A stretch of DNA of 64,000 nucleotides from Zobellia alginiliquefaciens (GCF_029323795.1 NZ_CP119758.1:1364001-1428000), one strand, 5' to 3'. Positions 17,912 to 27,073 are shown, counted from the first letter of the stretch. Numbers and translations are program-made. Notes: a model not told the origin generated them from the letters alone.

Positions 17912-18442
17912 TTACCCTAAATATAGGTCAACCAAGCCATCTGGAGTACTTACATGAACAACCTTGCTATCGCGGTCAACCTTCCTCACGATTTGGTCTA
18001 TTATGGGAACTAAAATTTCTTTCCCATCTTTTTCAATTTCGAAAATGGCCTGAGAGGTAGTATCGTTTACTCCAGTAATTTTCCCAATATTACCATGAGT
18101 ATCATCTAGCACATCAAAACCGATGACCTCATGAAAGTAGAATTTATCCCCTTCCAACTTGGGAAGTGCCGATAAAGGTAGATAAAGTTCATGTCCCATT
18201 ATCCGGTCTGCTGCCATTTCATCTTTTACTTCTTCAAAATCTATTCGTAGAAGTGACGATTTATGCAGGCGACATCTATCAATAAAAAATGGAACCAGTA
18301 CATTGCCTTTCATCAAGACAAAAACTGATTCCATGTTTTCGTAAATCTCGGGCTCATCGGCATCCAGCTTAACCAGCACCTCACCCTTAAAACTATATTT
18401 AGAAACGATTTTACCGAGGTAGAAACAATCTTCCTTACGCAT
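17912..18442 (-). CDS. rimM: Ribosome maturation factor RimM
   Basis: 176 residues, the usual size. The N-terminal RimM domain begins CFYLGKIVSKYSFKGEVLVKLDADEP, and the C-terminal PRC-barrel half has FYFHEVIGFDVLD, GNIGKITGVNDTTSQAIFEI and EILVPIIDQIV. It helps assemble the 30S head. It lies 17 bases after rpsP on the same strand, the standard rpsP-rimM operon. Confidence 0.95.
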   Translation of the reverse strand: MRKEDCFYLGKIVSKYSFKGEVLVKLDADEPEIYENMESVFVLMKGNVLVPFFIDRCRLHKSSLLRIDFEEVKDEMAADRIMGHELYLPLSALPKLEGDKFYFHEVIGFDVLDDTHGNIGKITGVNDTTSQAIFEIEKDGKEILVPIIDQIVRKVDRDSKVVHVSTPDGLVDLYLG

Positions 18443-18459
18443 TTTCGTCCCTAATTTAT

Positions 18460-18996
18460 TTATTCTTCTTCTTTAGACGCTTCAGCCTCTACAGATGGAG
18501 CTTCTTCAGCAGCAGCCTCATCACCTTCCGGTGCTTCTGGCAATGCAGCTTCGGCAGCAGCTTGTGCTCTCTTTTCGTTTACTTCTTTTTCAGCTTTTAA
18601 AGCCTCAGCTTTCGCCGCTTCTTTTTCCTGGTCAAGACCTTCAACCTTAGAAGCAATTTTACCTGTTTTTTCTTCTACCCAAGCATTAAATTTTTCTTCA
18701 GCTTGCTCTTCAGTTAATGCTCCTTTACGCACACCACCTAATAAATGATGCTTTAAAAGAACACCTCTGTAAGAAAGAATTGCTTTAGCAGTATCTGTAG
18801 GTTGTGCACCGTTTTGTAACCACTTTACAGAACTATCAACATCAAGTTCAATAGTTGCAGGGTTTGTATTAGGATTGTAGATACCTAATTTTTCCAAGAA
18901 TTTACCATCTCTTTTAGCTCTAACATCTGCTGCTACGATCCAGTAGAATGGTTTTCCTTTTTTCCCGTGTCTTTGTAATCTAATTTTTACTGGCAT
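18460..18996 (-). CDS. rpsP: 30S ribosomal protein bS16 with long acidic tail
   Basis: 178 residues. The first 80 or so are the bS16 core (MPVKIRLQRHGKKGKPFYWIVAADVRAKRDGKFLEKLGIYNP, then VKWLQNGAQPTDTAKAIL). The rest is an extension rich in Ala, Glu and Lys that most bacteria lack but Flavobacteriia often have. It is first in an operon with rimM and is read from a good Bacteroidota promoter at 19092-19121. Confidence 0.95.
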   Translation of the reverse strand: MPVKIRLQRHGKKGKPFYWIVAADVRAKRDGKFLEKLGIYNPNTNPATIELDVDSSVKWLQNGAQPTDTAKAILSYRGVLLKHHLLGGVRKGALTEEQAEEKFNAWVEEKTGKIASKVEGLDQEKEAAKAEALKAEKEVNEKRAQAAAEAALPEAPEGDEAAAEEAPSVEAEASKEEE

Positions 18997-19091
18997 ATCA
19001 CATTAATTTGTAGGGTGCCCGACCCTTGTTATTAATTCTAGTTTTTTAACTCGTTCGCCTTCAACAAGCAATGCTCATCTGAAAGCGGGTG

Positions 19092-19121
19092 CAAATATAA
19101 TTCAAATTGTCGAATTGACAA
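19092..19121 (-). promoter_or_regulatory. Promoter for rpsP-rimM
   Basis: On the minus strand TTG (19121-19119) is followed after 19 nt by TATATTTG (19099-19092). This is an exact fit to the Bacteroidota -33/-7 consensus and leaves a leader of roughly 90 nt before the rpsP start. Confidence 0.7.
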
Positions 19122-19360
19122 CATTGATTCAACGTTATTTGAACAACTGCATATAAAAACTTAAAAAGACATGTTTTACAAACACAAAAATAGTTCTTAA
19201 ATACCCGCTACCATAAGCCGCTGCCATAAAATTACAAATTGATACACCACTAAATTTTGAGTTACTTAACCATACAAAACATCAAAATGGTACTCGTTAA
19301 TAACTCTTAGCAATTCCGTTTTTTCTAACAGCTGCTTTTTAGTAATTTTATAGGCACTTT

Positions 19361-19377
19361 TCAGGTCAATGACCTGA
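19361..19377. promoter_or_regulatory. Perfect palindrome just upstream of dnaE
   Basis: TCAGGTCA-A-TGACCTGA, 8-bp arms around one base, ending 27 bases before the dnaE start. It is compact and GC-richer than its surroundings, like an operator for a dimeric regulator. The rest of the 408-base gap holds the rpsP promoter and nothing else I can identify. Confidence 0.45.
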
Positions 19378-19404
19378 CCGCGTTGAACACTCAGAATATT
19401 CTAT

Positions 19405-22400
19405 ATGTACCTCATCTTTGATACCGAAACCACTGGTCTTCCAAAAAACTGGAATGCCCCTATTACCGACACTGACAACTGGCCACGTTGTATACAAATT
19501 GCATGGCAGCTGCATGACGAAATGGGTAAATGTATTGAACATCAAGATTATTTGGTGCGCCCTGATGGATTCAATATTCCATACGATGCCGAGCAAATTC
19601 ACGGTATTTCTACCGAGCTAGCCGAGCAACAAGGTGTATCGCTTGCTGAAGTTTTAGAGAAATTCAACATTGCCATGTCCAAAACAAAATTCATTGTTGG
19701 ACAGAACGTGGGATTCGATTTAAATATCATGGGTGCGGAATTCCACCGCTTAGGCGTTGAAAACCCATTGCAGGAATTACCCGTTTTAGATACGTGTACC
19801 GAGCATACGGCACAACTGTGCCAGATTCCCGGTGGTCGTGGTGGCAAGTTCAAACTTCCTACATTGACCGAATTGCATCAATATTTATTCGGTGAGCCTT
19901 TTGGAGAAGCGCATAATGCTACTGCGGATGTTGAGGCAACTACACGTTGTTTTTTAGAGCTTATCCGTAAGCAACAATACACCATTGAGCAATTAGATGT
20001 ACAGCCAGATTATTTCAAGAATTTCTCTGAGGCCAACCCGCAAGAGATTCAGCTTATCGGCCTTAAGCACATCAACCTAAAAAAAGCATCGAAAAAAATA
20101 GCGGATGCGCTTTGGGAAAAAGATACGGGTGGAGTTTCACAAGAGGAAATACAAGAAAACCTTGCAACTTTAGAAAACGCAAGTTTCGCCCATTTACACA
20201 ACCACACGCAGTTCTCCATATTACAATCTACCATTAGCGTCCCGGATTTGGTAAAAGCCGCAGCAAAAGCAAAAATGCCTGCCGTAGCCATGACAGATCA
20301 TGCCAACATGATGGGGGCTTTTCACTTCGTAAATGGAGTCCTGAACCACAATAAAGGTGTTGTTGCAAGAAACGAAGCCAACTTAAAACGCTACGAAGCT
20401 ACACAGAACGGAACACTGGAAGAAGGTGAAGAACCATTAGCGGAATTACCGGAACCAGAACAGGAAATCACCCCTATAATCGGTTGTGAATTTCAAGTCT
20501 GTGAAGACCACACCAACAAGTCTCAAAAAGACAATGGGTATCAAATAGTGATGCTCGCTAAAAGCAAAAAGGGTTATTTGAATTTAGCAAAAATGTCTTC
20601 CATTGCCTTTGTTGACGGTAAATATTATGTACCTCGTATCGATAAAAAAGTCATCGAGCAGTACAAAGAAGATGTCATGGTGTTGACAGGAAACCTTTAT
20701 GGCGAAGTACCCAGTAAAGTATTGAACGTTGGTGAAAACCAGGCAGAAGAAGCCCTTATTTGGTGGAAAGAAACTTTTGGCGATGACCTTTATATAGAGA
20801 TCATGCGTCACGGTCAAGAAGATGAAGACCGTGTAAATCAAGTTTTGATTCAGTTTGCCAAAAAACACAATGTAAAACTCGTTGCCACAAATAATACCTA
20901 TTACGCCGAAAAAGAAAACGCTCATGCGCACGATATTCTTTTATGCGTAAAAGACGGTGAAAAGCAGTCCACCCCTATTGGTCGTGGTCGTGGCTATCGT
21001 TACGGTTTGCCTAACCAAGAATACTACTTTAAGTCTTCGGATGAGATGAAAGAGCTTTTTAAGGATATTCCTGAAGCTATCATTAATATTCAAGAAATCG
21101 TTGACAAAGTAGAGACCTTTACTTTGGCACGCGATGTACTGTTACCTGCTTTTGATATTCCTGAAGAATTTCAATTTGAAGAAGATAAATTGGACGGCGG
21201 TAAGCGTGGTGAGAACAAGTTTCTGCGTCACATTACCTATGAAGGTGCCAAAAAGAGATACGGTGAAATTACACCCGAAATTGATGAACGACTAGATTTT
21301 GAGCTTCAGGTAATTGAAAAAACAGGTTACCCTGGTTATTTCTTGATTGTTGAAGATTTCATTAGGGCCGCCAGAGATATGGATGTTTCCGTAGGTCCCG
21401 GTCGTGGATCTGCTGCAGGTTCTGCAGTTGCCTACTGTTTATGGATTACCAATTTGGACCCTATTCAGTACGACCTACTTTTTGAGCGTTTCCTAAATCC
21501 GGATCGTGTAAGTATGCCCGATATCGATATTGATTTTGATGACGAAGGGCGTAGCCGAGTTATGGATTATGTAATTGACAAGTACGGATCCAATCAGGTG
21601 GCGCAGATTATCACCTACGGTACTATGGCTGCAAAATCATCTATTCGTGATACGGCAAGAGCACTAGACCTTCCTTTGGGAGATGCAGACCGTATGGCGA
21701 AGTTGATTCCGAACATGTCTAAGCTGAAAAAGATTATCGGAGTCGATGAAAAAGTACTTAGAAGTAAGTTCAATAGTGAAGAGCTAGAGAAAATTAATGA
21801 GCTTCTGAATATATCGGAAGGCGACGGTTTAGAGTCCGAAACCCTTAACCAAGCTTACGTTTTAGAAGGTTCCGTTCGTAATACCGGTATTCACGCCTGT
21901 GGGGTGATCATTACCCCAGATGATATTACCAAGTTCGTACCCGTGGCACTTGCCAAGGATTCCGACATGTACTGTACGCAGTTTGACAACTCCGTAGTGG
22001 AAGATGCCGGACTGCTGAAGATGGATTTCTTGGGATTGAAAACGCTGACCTTAATTAAGGATACCGTTAAAATCGTAAAAGCGAAACACGGTGTTGAACT
22101 TGATCCGGAGAATTTTCCGTTGGATGATGAAAAAACATACGAGCTTTTCCAAAGAGGTGAAACCGTTGGGGTGTTCCAATATGAATCTCCCGGGATGCAA
22201 AAACACATGCGCTCGTTAAAGCCTACCGTTTTTGCGGATCTTATTGCCATGAACGCCTTGTACCGACCAGGTCCCATGGAATACATACCAAGTTTCATTG
22301 CCCGTAAACATGGTACCGAAGAAATTGTGTATGATTTGGATGCCTGTGAAGAATATTTAGCGGAAACCTATGGTATTACGGTATACCAAGAGCAGGTGAT

Positions 22401-23838
22401 GCTCCTTTCGCAAAAGTTGGCGGACTTTACCAAAGGTGAAGCCGATGTCTTGCGTAAGGCGATGGGTAAAAAGCAGAAGCACGTACTTGACAAAATGAAG
22501 CCAAAATTCATTGATCAAGCTTCCGCAAAAGGACATGCCGTTGATAAACTGGAGAAAATTTGGAAAGACTGGGAAGCCTTTGCCGCTTACGCATTTAACA
22601 AATCGCACTCCACTTGCTATGCATGGATCGCCTACCAAACCGCCTATTGTAAAGCCCACTACCCTGCCGAATATATGGCGGCGGTATTGAGTAATAATAT
22701 GAATGATATTAAACAGGTTACCTTCTTTATGGAAGAATGTAAGCGTATGGGCTTAGATGTACTTGGGCCGGACGTTAATGAATCTTTCTACAAGTTTGCC
22801 GTAAATGATGCCGGCGCCGTACGTTTTGGCATGGGCGCCGTAAAAGGAGTTGGTCGTGGAGCGGTTGAAACCATAGTAGAAAATAGAAAAGACGGTCCGT
22901 ACAAGTCGGTTTTTGATTTTGCCAAACGCATAGATTTACGTGCAGCAAACAAAAAAGCATTTGAAAGTTTAGCCGTAGCCGGTGGTTTTGATTCTTTTGG
23001 GGACACCCATAGGGCACAGTATTTTCACGATGAGGGAGATGGGGTTACTTTCTTGGAAAAAACCGTTAAGTACGGTGCCAAATTTCAAGAAAGCGAAAAT
23101 TCTAGTCAAGTGAGTCTTTTCGGAGATGCCAGTGAAGTTCAAATACCCGAACCTACCGTACCTCCTTGCGAAGAATGGGGCACCATGGAAAAACTCCGTA
23201 GAGAAAAAGAAGTAGTAGGTATTTACATTTCGGGTCACCCGTTAGACGATTTCAACACAGAAATTAAAGCGTTCTGCAATGCCTCCCTCGCAAATTTAAG
23301 TGACCTCTCAACCGTGGTGAACCGGGAACTCGCCTTTGCAGGTGTTATTACAGACGTTCAGCATCGGGTATCTAAAAACGGAAAAGGGTGGGCCTCATTT
23401 ATTGTTGAGGATTACACAGAATCTTATGATTTCCGAATTTTCGGTGAAGAATACCTTAGGTTCAGGCATTTCTTAATGATAAATTCGTTCGCTTACATCA
23501 AGGTTTTTGTAAAGGACGGATGGACGAACAGGGATACCGGAAAAAAGGGAGACCCACGAATTCAATTCAACAGTTTTATGCTCCTTCAAGAAGTAATGGA
23601 GTCTTACGCCAAAAAGCTCACAATTAAATTGAATATTGACGACCTTAAGGAAGAAGACATTCATCAACTGAAAGACACGCTTATATCCCACCCTGGAAAT
23701 CACCCCCTTAATTTTATAGTCTATGAAATGGACGAAGAAATTAAAGTAAGCCTATCCAGTAGAAAGCAAAAAGTACAAATAAGCAGCGAACTGTTAGCCA
23801 CCCTAACGGACAATCAAGTTCATTATAAACTCAATTAA
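19405..23838 (+). CDS. dnaE: DNA polymerase III alpha subunit with fused N-terminal 3'-5' exonuclease
   Basis: Replicative polymerase of 1477 residues. Residues 1-190 form a DnaQ-type DEDDh exonuclease: DTETTGL (Asp6, Glu8), Asp105 in GFDLN, and His170/Asp175 in HNATADVEAT. The PHP domain starts near 262 (HLHNHTQFSIL, MTDHANMMGAFHF). The polymerase core has GPGRGSAAGS and catalytic aspartates in PDIDIDFDDEGR (about 705). Finger and thumb motifs follow, then an OB-fold near the C-terminus. Proofreading and polymerisation in one chain is usual for Flavobacteriia, whereas in E. coli they are separate subunits. A 17-bp palindrome sits just upstream. Confidence 0.97.
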   Translation: MYLIFDTETTGLPKNWNAPITDTDNWPRCIQIAWQLHDEMGKCIEHQDYLVRPDGFNIPYDAEQIHGISTELAEQQGVSLAEVLEKFNIAMSKTKFIVGQNVGFDLNIMGAEFHRLGVENPLQELPVLDTCTEHTAQLCQIPGGRGGKFKLPTLTELHQYLFGEPFGEAHNATADVEATTRCFLELIRKQQYTIEQLDVQPDYFKNFSEANPQEIQLIGLKHINLKKASKKIADALWEKDTGGVSQEEIQENLATLENASFAHLHNHTQFSILQSTISVPDLVKAAAKAKMPAVAMTDHANMMGAFHFVNGVLNHNKGVVARNEANLKRYEATQNGTLEEGEEPLAELPEPEQEITPIIGCEFQVCEDHTNKSQKDNGYQIVMLAKSKKGYLNLAKMSSIAFVDGKYYVPRIDKKVIEQYKEDVMVLTGNLYGEVPSKVLNVGENQAEEALIWWKETFGDDLYIEIMRHGQEDEDRVNQVLIQFAKKHNVKLVATNNTYYAEKENAHAHDILLCVKDGEKQSTPIGRGRGYRYGLPNQEYYFKSSDEMKELFKDIPEAIINIQEIVDKVETFTLARDVLLPAFDIPEEFQFEEDKLDGGKRGENKFLRHITYEGAKKRYGEITPEIDERLDFELQVIEKTGYPGYFLIVEDFIRAARDMDVSVGPGRGSAAGSAVAYCLWITNLDPIQYDLLFERFLNPDRVSMPDIDIDFDDEGRSRVMDYVIDKYGSNQVAQIITYGTMAAKSSIRDTARALDLPLGDADRMAKLIPNMSKLKKIIGVDEKVLRSKFNSEELEKINELLNISEGDGLESETLNQAYVLEGSVRNTGIHACGVIITPDDITKFVPVALAKDSDMYCTQFDNSVVEDAGLLKMDFLGLKTLTLIKDTVKIVKAKHGVELDPENFPLDDEKTYELFQRGETVGVFQYESPGMQKHMRSLKPTVFADLIAMNALYRPGPMEYIPSFIARKHGTEEIVYDLDACEEYLAETYGITVYQEQVMLLSQKLADFTKGEADVLRKAMGKKQKHVLDKMKPKFIDQASAKGHAVDKLEKIWKDWEAFAAYAFNKSHSTCYAWIAYQTAYCKAHYPAEYMAAVLSNNMNDIKQVTFFMEECKRMGLDVLGPDVNESFYKFAVNDAGAVRFGMGAVKGVGRGAVETIVENRKDGPYKSVFDFAKRIDLRAANKKAFESLAVAGGFDSFGDTHRAQYFHDEGDGVTFLEKTVKYGAKFQESENSSQVSLFGDASEVQIPEPTVPPCEEWGTMEKLRREKEVVGIYISGHPLDDFNTEIKAFCNASLANLSDLSTVVNRELAFAGVITDVQHRVSKNGKGWASFIVEDYTESYDFRIFGEEYLRFRHFLMINSFAYIKVFVKDGWTNRDTGKKGDPRIQFNSFMLLQEVMESYAKKLTIKLNIDDLKEEDIHQLKDTLISHPGNHPLNFIVYEMDEEIKVSLSSRKQKVQISSELLATLTDNQVHYKLN

Positions 23839-23946
23839 GCTAGCTTTTTAGATGAAAAATATAGAATTTTGACATTATAAATTAGATTGATAGCGCAATA
23901 GCTAAAACCAATGTATCGTTAGTAAGGAAACCGTAAGATATTTGAC

Positions 23947-23954
23947 TAACTTTG
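23947..23954 (+). promoter_or_regulatory. -7 element of the trxA promoter
   Basis: TAACTTTG fits TAnnTTTG and lies 25 bases before the trxA start. The -33 region is poor (no clear TTG at the right spacing), so confidence is moderate. Confidence 0.45.
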
Positions 23955-23979
23955 CATAATATATTTAAAATTTAAAATC

Positions 23980-24297
23980 ATGGCATTAGAAATAACAGAC
24001 GCTACTTTTGATGAAGTAGTATTAAAAAGCGATAAACCGGTAGTAGTTGATTTTTGGGCAGCGTGGTGCGGACCTTGTAGAATGGTTGGACCTATCATTG
24101 AGGAAGTAAGTTCTGAATATGACGGTAAAGCTGTTGTAGGTAAAGTAGATGTAGATGCGAATCAAGAATTTGCGGCTAAATATGGTGTTAGAAACATCCC
24201 TACTGTATTGGTATTTAAAGACGGTGAAATTGTAAACCGTCAGGTTGGTGTTTCTCCAAAAAAAGTATACACAGACGCGATTGACGCGGCATTATAA
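23980..24297 (+). CDS. trxA: Thioredoxin
   Basis: 105 residues, standard thioredoxin size. The redox site is WCGPC (29-33) preceded by VVVDFWAA; the cis-proline loop is NIPTVLVF. It is cytoplasmic and reduces protein disulfides. It follows dnaE by 141 bases and has its own promoter element and a strong terminator, so it is probably monocistronic. Confidence 0.96.
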   Translation: MALEITDATFDEVVLKSDKPVVVDFWAAWCGPCRMVGPIIEEVSSEYDGKAVVGKVDVDANQEFAAKYGVRNIPTVLVFKDGEIVNRQVGVSPKKVYTDAIDAAL

Positions 24298-24330
24298 TTT
24301 TACGTTTCCCTGCAAATGGGACGATATAAA

Positions 24331-24360
24331 AAAAATTCCGCATTTAGCGGAATTTTTTTT
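24331..24360 (+). terminator. Terminator of trxA
   Basis: AAAAATTCCGC and GCGGAATTTTT form an 11-bp perfect stem with a 5-nt loop, continuing into a run of eight T. Confidence 0.88.
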
Positions 24361-24419
24361 GTCCATACCTCAACTCGTATCGCAACAAGCCTTTTCCGTT
24401 TAATACCTATCTTAGTGCT

Positions 24420-25349
24420 ATGAACCTGCAATCGGAATTAAATAATACATCACTTTTCCAAAACCTGGAGCTATTGGCCAACCAAGTAGTGGAAGGCTTC
24501 ATTAGTGGCATACACAAGAGTCCGTTTCATGGCTTTTCAGCAGAATTTGCAGAACATAAAATTTATAACCCAGGAGAAAGCACCAAGCATATTGACTGGA
24601 AACTTTTTGCAAAAACGGACAAGCTCTATACCAAAAGATATGAAGAAGAAACCAATTTAAGGTGCCATATGATTTTGGATAGCTCAGCATCAATGTACTA
24701 CCCGGAGGTAAAGAACCTATCCGCTAGTAATCTGAACAAAATAGGCTTTAGTGCGCTCGCCATAGCAGCACTCATGAACATTTTAAAAAGGCAACGAGAC
24801 GCCGTTGGACTCAGTGTATATTCAGACACCTATAATTTCTATTCACCCGAAAAAGGTAGTGAAAGACACCACCAGATGCTTTTGGCCAAGTTAAGTGAGG
24901 TCTGTTTAGACAAAAATCCCGCTCCGCAAACGGAAACCTACACCTATTTATACCAGATTGCGGAAAACATAAAAAGAAGGAGTCTCATATTTCTTTTTAC
25001 GGATATGTTTCAAAATTCTACAAATGATGAAAAAATTTTTGAAGCTCTCCGACATTTAAAATACAACAAGCACGAGGTAGTATTATTCCATCTTTTGGAC
25101 AAATCTACCGAGTACCATTTTGATTTTGACAATACCCCTAAACGTTTTCTAGATGTAGAGACCGGCGAACACATAGATTTGTATTCCAGCAACATAAAAG
25201 AATCCTACGAACGTAGTGTCCGCCACTATTTTGAAGATTTAAAATTAAAATGCGCCCAATATAGAATTAAATATGTGGAGGTAGATGTACGGGAGGATTT
25301 TTCAAAAATGCTGAACACCTATTTGGTAGAAAGGCAGAAATTTATCTAA
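24420..25349 (+). CDS. DUF58 domain protein (von Willebrand A-like)
   Basis: 309 residues. It has the DUF58 signature GFSAEFAEHKIYNPGESTKHIDWKLFAKTDKLYTKRYEEE, then a VWA-like core with LDSSASM (from about residue 86) as an incomplete metal-ion-dependent adhesion site. DUF58 proteins usually work with MoxR AAA ATPases and are cytoplasmic when, as here, no membrane segment is present. No MoxR gene is adjacent, which is a little unusual. Function is otherwise unknown. Confidence 0.85.
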   Translation: MNLQSELNNTSLFQNLELLANQVVEGFISGIHKSPFHGFSAEFAEHKIYNPGESTKHIDWKLFAKTDKLYTKRYEEETNLRCHMILDSSASMYYPEVKNLSASNLNKIGFSALAIAALMNILKRQRDAVGLSVYSDTYNFYSPEKGSERHHQMLLAKLSEVCLDKNPAPQTETYTYLYQIAENIKRRSLIFLFTDMFQNSTNDEKIFEALRHLKYNKHEVVLFHLLDKSTEYHFDFDNTPKRFLDVETGEHIDLYSSNIKESYERSVRHYFEDLKLKCAQYRIKYVEVDVREDFSKMLNTYLVERQKFI

Positions 25350-25373
25350 AGATGAAACTTTTATTAAAAAATG

Positions 25374-25404
25374 TTTGTGCAATTGAAAATGCGGTGTATA
25401 TTTG
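25374..25404 (+). promoter_or_regulatory. Promoter of tRNA-Asp
   Basis: TTTG at 25374-25377, a 19-nt spacer, then TATATTTG at 25397-25404, an exact Bacteroidota promoter. It ends 17 bases before the tRNA. Confidence 0.8.
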
Positions 25405-25421
25405 CACTCGCTAAACGCCAC

Positions 25422-25495
25422 GGTCTGGTAGTTCAGTTGGTTAGAATACCTGCCTGTCACGCAGGGGGTCGCGGGTTCGAGTCCCGTCCAGACCG
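25422..25495 (+). tRNA. tRNA-Asp (anticodon GTC)
   Basis: Cloverleaf readable by eye. The 7-bp acceptor stem is GGTCTGG with CCAGACC, the D-arm is GTTCAGTTGGTTAGAAT, the anticodon stem-loop CCTGCCTGTCACGCAGG has GTC in the loop, and the T-arm is CGGGTTCGAGTCCCG. The discriminator is G and CCA is not encoded. It has its own promoter and a terminator three bases downstream. Confidence 0.97.
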
Positions 25496-25497
25496 CG

Positions 25498-25529
25498 AAA
25501 AGCCTTCAACGCAAGTTGGAGGCTTTTTT
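25498..25529 (+). terminator. Terminator of tRNA-Asp
   Basis: AAAGCCTTCAAC pairs with GTTGGAGGCTTT (one G-T wobble) around GCAA, followed by a T-run. Confidence 0.88.
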
Positions 25530-25575
25530 AGTTTTACGGTTATTCCAAAACTAGAAATAAAATAAGTTCTAAAGG

Positions 25576-26304
25576 TTAATAATTATCCTCAAAAAAGAAC
25601 TGATGAATATCAATAAGGCTACTCCGTTTAATCTGTACCAAATCTTTGGTGTCTTTTAGGAAAATACCTAAAGAACGTTCGTTGTAAACAAACTTCATAT
25701 CGTTTGAATAATCCGTGACCACATACATATCTCCAGAGAGTTTGTAAAATGGTATAGCCATCTTATTTTTAATTCTAACTCCCCTATTCACAATTTTACC
25801 TTTCACCAATATTTTTTCGGTCTTATTATTGTCACTTTCCTTAGATGCTGTTTTTACATATGACACCATCATATTGGTCCATTCAAAACTATCTATTAAA
25901 AACCACTTTATTTTCGTAAAATCTATACCATACTCATTAATCCAACCGTGGCTCGTAAAACCTAACAACACTTGCTTTCTTCCGTTTAACTCTGGGTCAT
26001 CTCCAGGTAGAAATTCTTGAATTTTAAACGTAATGAGCGAGGCAGAAGACATGTCTTTCAATTTCTTTCCATCAAAATCCAGTGTTTTTAAAGAGAAACT
26101 TGTTATTTCCGGATTGTTGGCCAACAACCATTCCGTGGCAGTAAGTTCCGCCCTTTCTTTCATCTGCTCTACCGCAGCTATACCTGCCCCAATAGCAACC
26201 AACGCACCAACAGCTCCAGCAACCGCAGCACCACTATCTTGAGCATGCCCCTGTTTTGGAAATGACAAAAGAAGGACGAATAAAAGAACTCCTATATTTT
26301 TCAT
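25576..26304 (-). CDS. Hypothetical secreted protein
   Basis: 242 residues, function not recognised. There is a clear signal peptide (MKNIGVLLFVLLLSFP...GHAQ). Next comes a small-residue segment (AAVAGAVGALVAIGAGIAAVEQM) that could be a membrane-inserting or glycine-zipper helix, then a soluble, mostly beta-looking region (ITSFSLKTLDFDGKKLKDMSSASLITFKIQEF). Alone between tRNA-Asp and a long gap; not obviously in an operon. Confidence 0.75.
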   Translation of the reverse strand: MKNIGVLLFVLLLSFPKQGHAQDSGAAVAGAVGALVAIGAGIAAVEQMKERAELTATEWLLANNPEITSFSLKTLDFDGKKLKDMSSASLITFKIQEFLPGDDPELNGRKQVLLGFTSHGWINEYGIDFTKIKWFLIDSFEWTNMMVSYVKTASKESDNNKTEKILVKGKIVNRGVRIKNKMAIPFYKLSGDMYVVTDYSNDMKFVYNERSLGIFLKDTKDLVQIKRSSLIDIHQFFFEDNY

Positions 26305-26846
26305 ACACTTACTTCTCTTTTTAATTACCTTTTATTAAAGACCGAGCCCGCAAAATTTGATAATCCCCCAATCACCTCCTTCAACAGGCCGGTCTATATT
26401 TTTATTAAAATCTTACAGCATGAAATAGCTCAGATTCATGAGATCAAACCTACCATCATAAAAAGACAATCCCTTACAGATATCCGTAAGGGATTGAAAT
26501 TTGTTCAATGACCAAAAAAGGAACTACAGCAGATATTTCAGCTCAATCTTCAAAAAAAAAAAAAAAACTGCCTTATTTGGAAACGTACTTCAGAGCATTA
26601 GAAACCAACTTATTATAAGATGGGTGCTAATAGGACCTTTTGGCAAACCCTATCATTATATAGACTACATCGGAATTATTGTATTTGTGAGCTCAAGTTA
26701 TTGGTGCAATTTCCGAGTCATCAGAACCGAGCAACGGAGTTATAGATTCACACTTGTAAATATTACCGTAAAACGTATCCGAGTTTATCGGAAAGTGGTA
26801 ATTACACAACATAACCTGTTTCTTAATTTCAAAATTCCATTCTTAA
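26305..26846. other. 542-base intergenic region, AT-rich, with poly-A run
   Basis: Between two minus-strand genes. It holds one copy of a duplicated hairpin (26460-26496) and a run of about 16 A at 26552-26567. A plus-strand open frame from 26501 runs through the poly-A tract into lysines and then hydrophobic and aromatic residues without a recognisable start or family; I do not think it is coding. Confidence 0.5.
26460..26496 (-). terminator. Terminator hairpin, copy 1 of a near-identical pair
   Basis: CAATCCCTTAC and GTAAGGGATTG make a perfect 11-bp stem with an 8-nt loop, followed on the minus strand by GTC and five T. It is almost identical, including flanks, to the hairpin at 27074-27110. 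It lies about 350 bases past the 64-residue gene. Confidence 0.65.
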
Positions 26847-27041
26847 TCATACTCCAATACAACGCGGGCAAGGGTTAGCACGTTTAAACGTTTTTTGAGC
26901 TTTGGTAAGTGCTAAATCATAAGTGGCGTGATGGCCCAAATCGGTTTTACTTAAAGTAAATGCTAGTGAAAAACAATCTTCTGTATGTACATCATGGTCT
27001 CCATTAGATTGCGGGGTATTGTTCACGTAATATTTTGTCAT
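26847..27041 (-). CDS. Small conserved protein of unknown function
   Basis: 64 residues, no signal peptide. The opening TKYYVNNTPQSNGDHDVHTEDC matches a family of short Bacteroidota proteins that begin with YYVN...A/PQxxGDHEVH and a cysteine. The end has a CPRC pair, so Cys22-23 region plus CPRC could bind a metal; that is inference. The pattern of conservation, not just an open frame, is why I call it a gene. Bracketed by the two duplicated terminators, so it is likely its own transcription unit. Confidence 0.65.
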   Translation of the reverse strand: MTKYYVNNTPQSNGDHDVHTEDCFSLAFTLSKTDLGHHATYDLALTKAQKTFKRANPCPRCIGV

Positions 27042-27073
27042 TGCATAAATAGTTTGGCCAAACCTAATACCTT

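Noticed and set aside
26501-26878. Plus-strand open frame of 125 codons
   Set aside because: Begins with TTG, passes through the poly-A run as lysines, has no family resemblance and overlaps the 3' end of the real small gene on the other strand.
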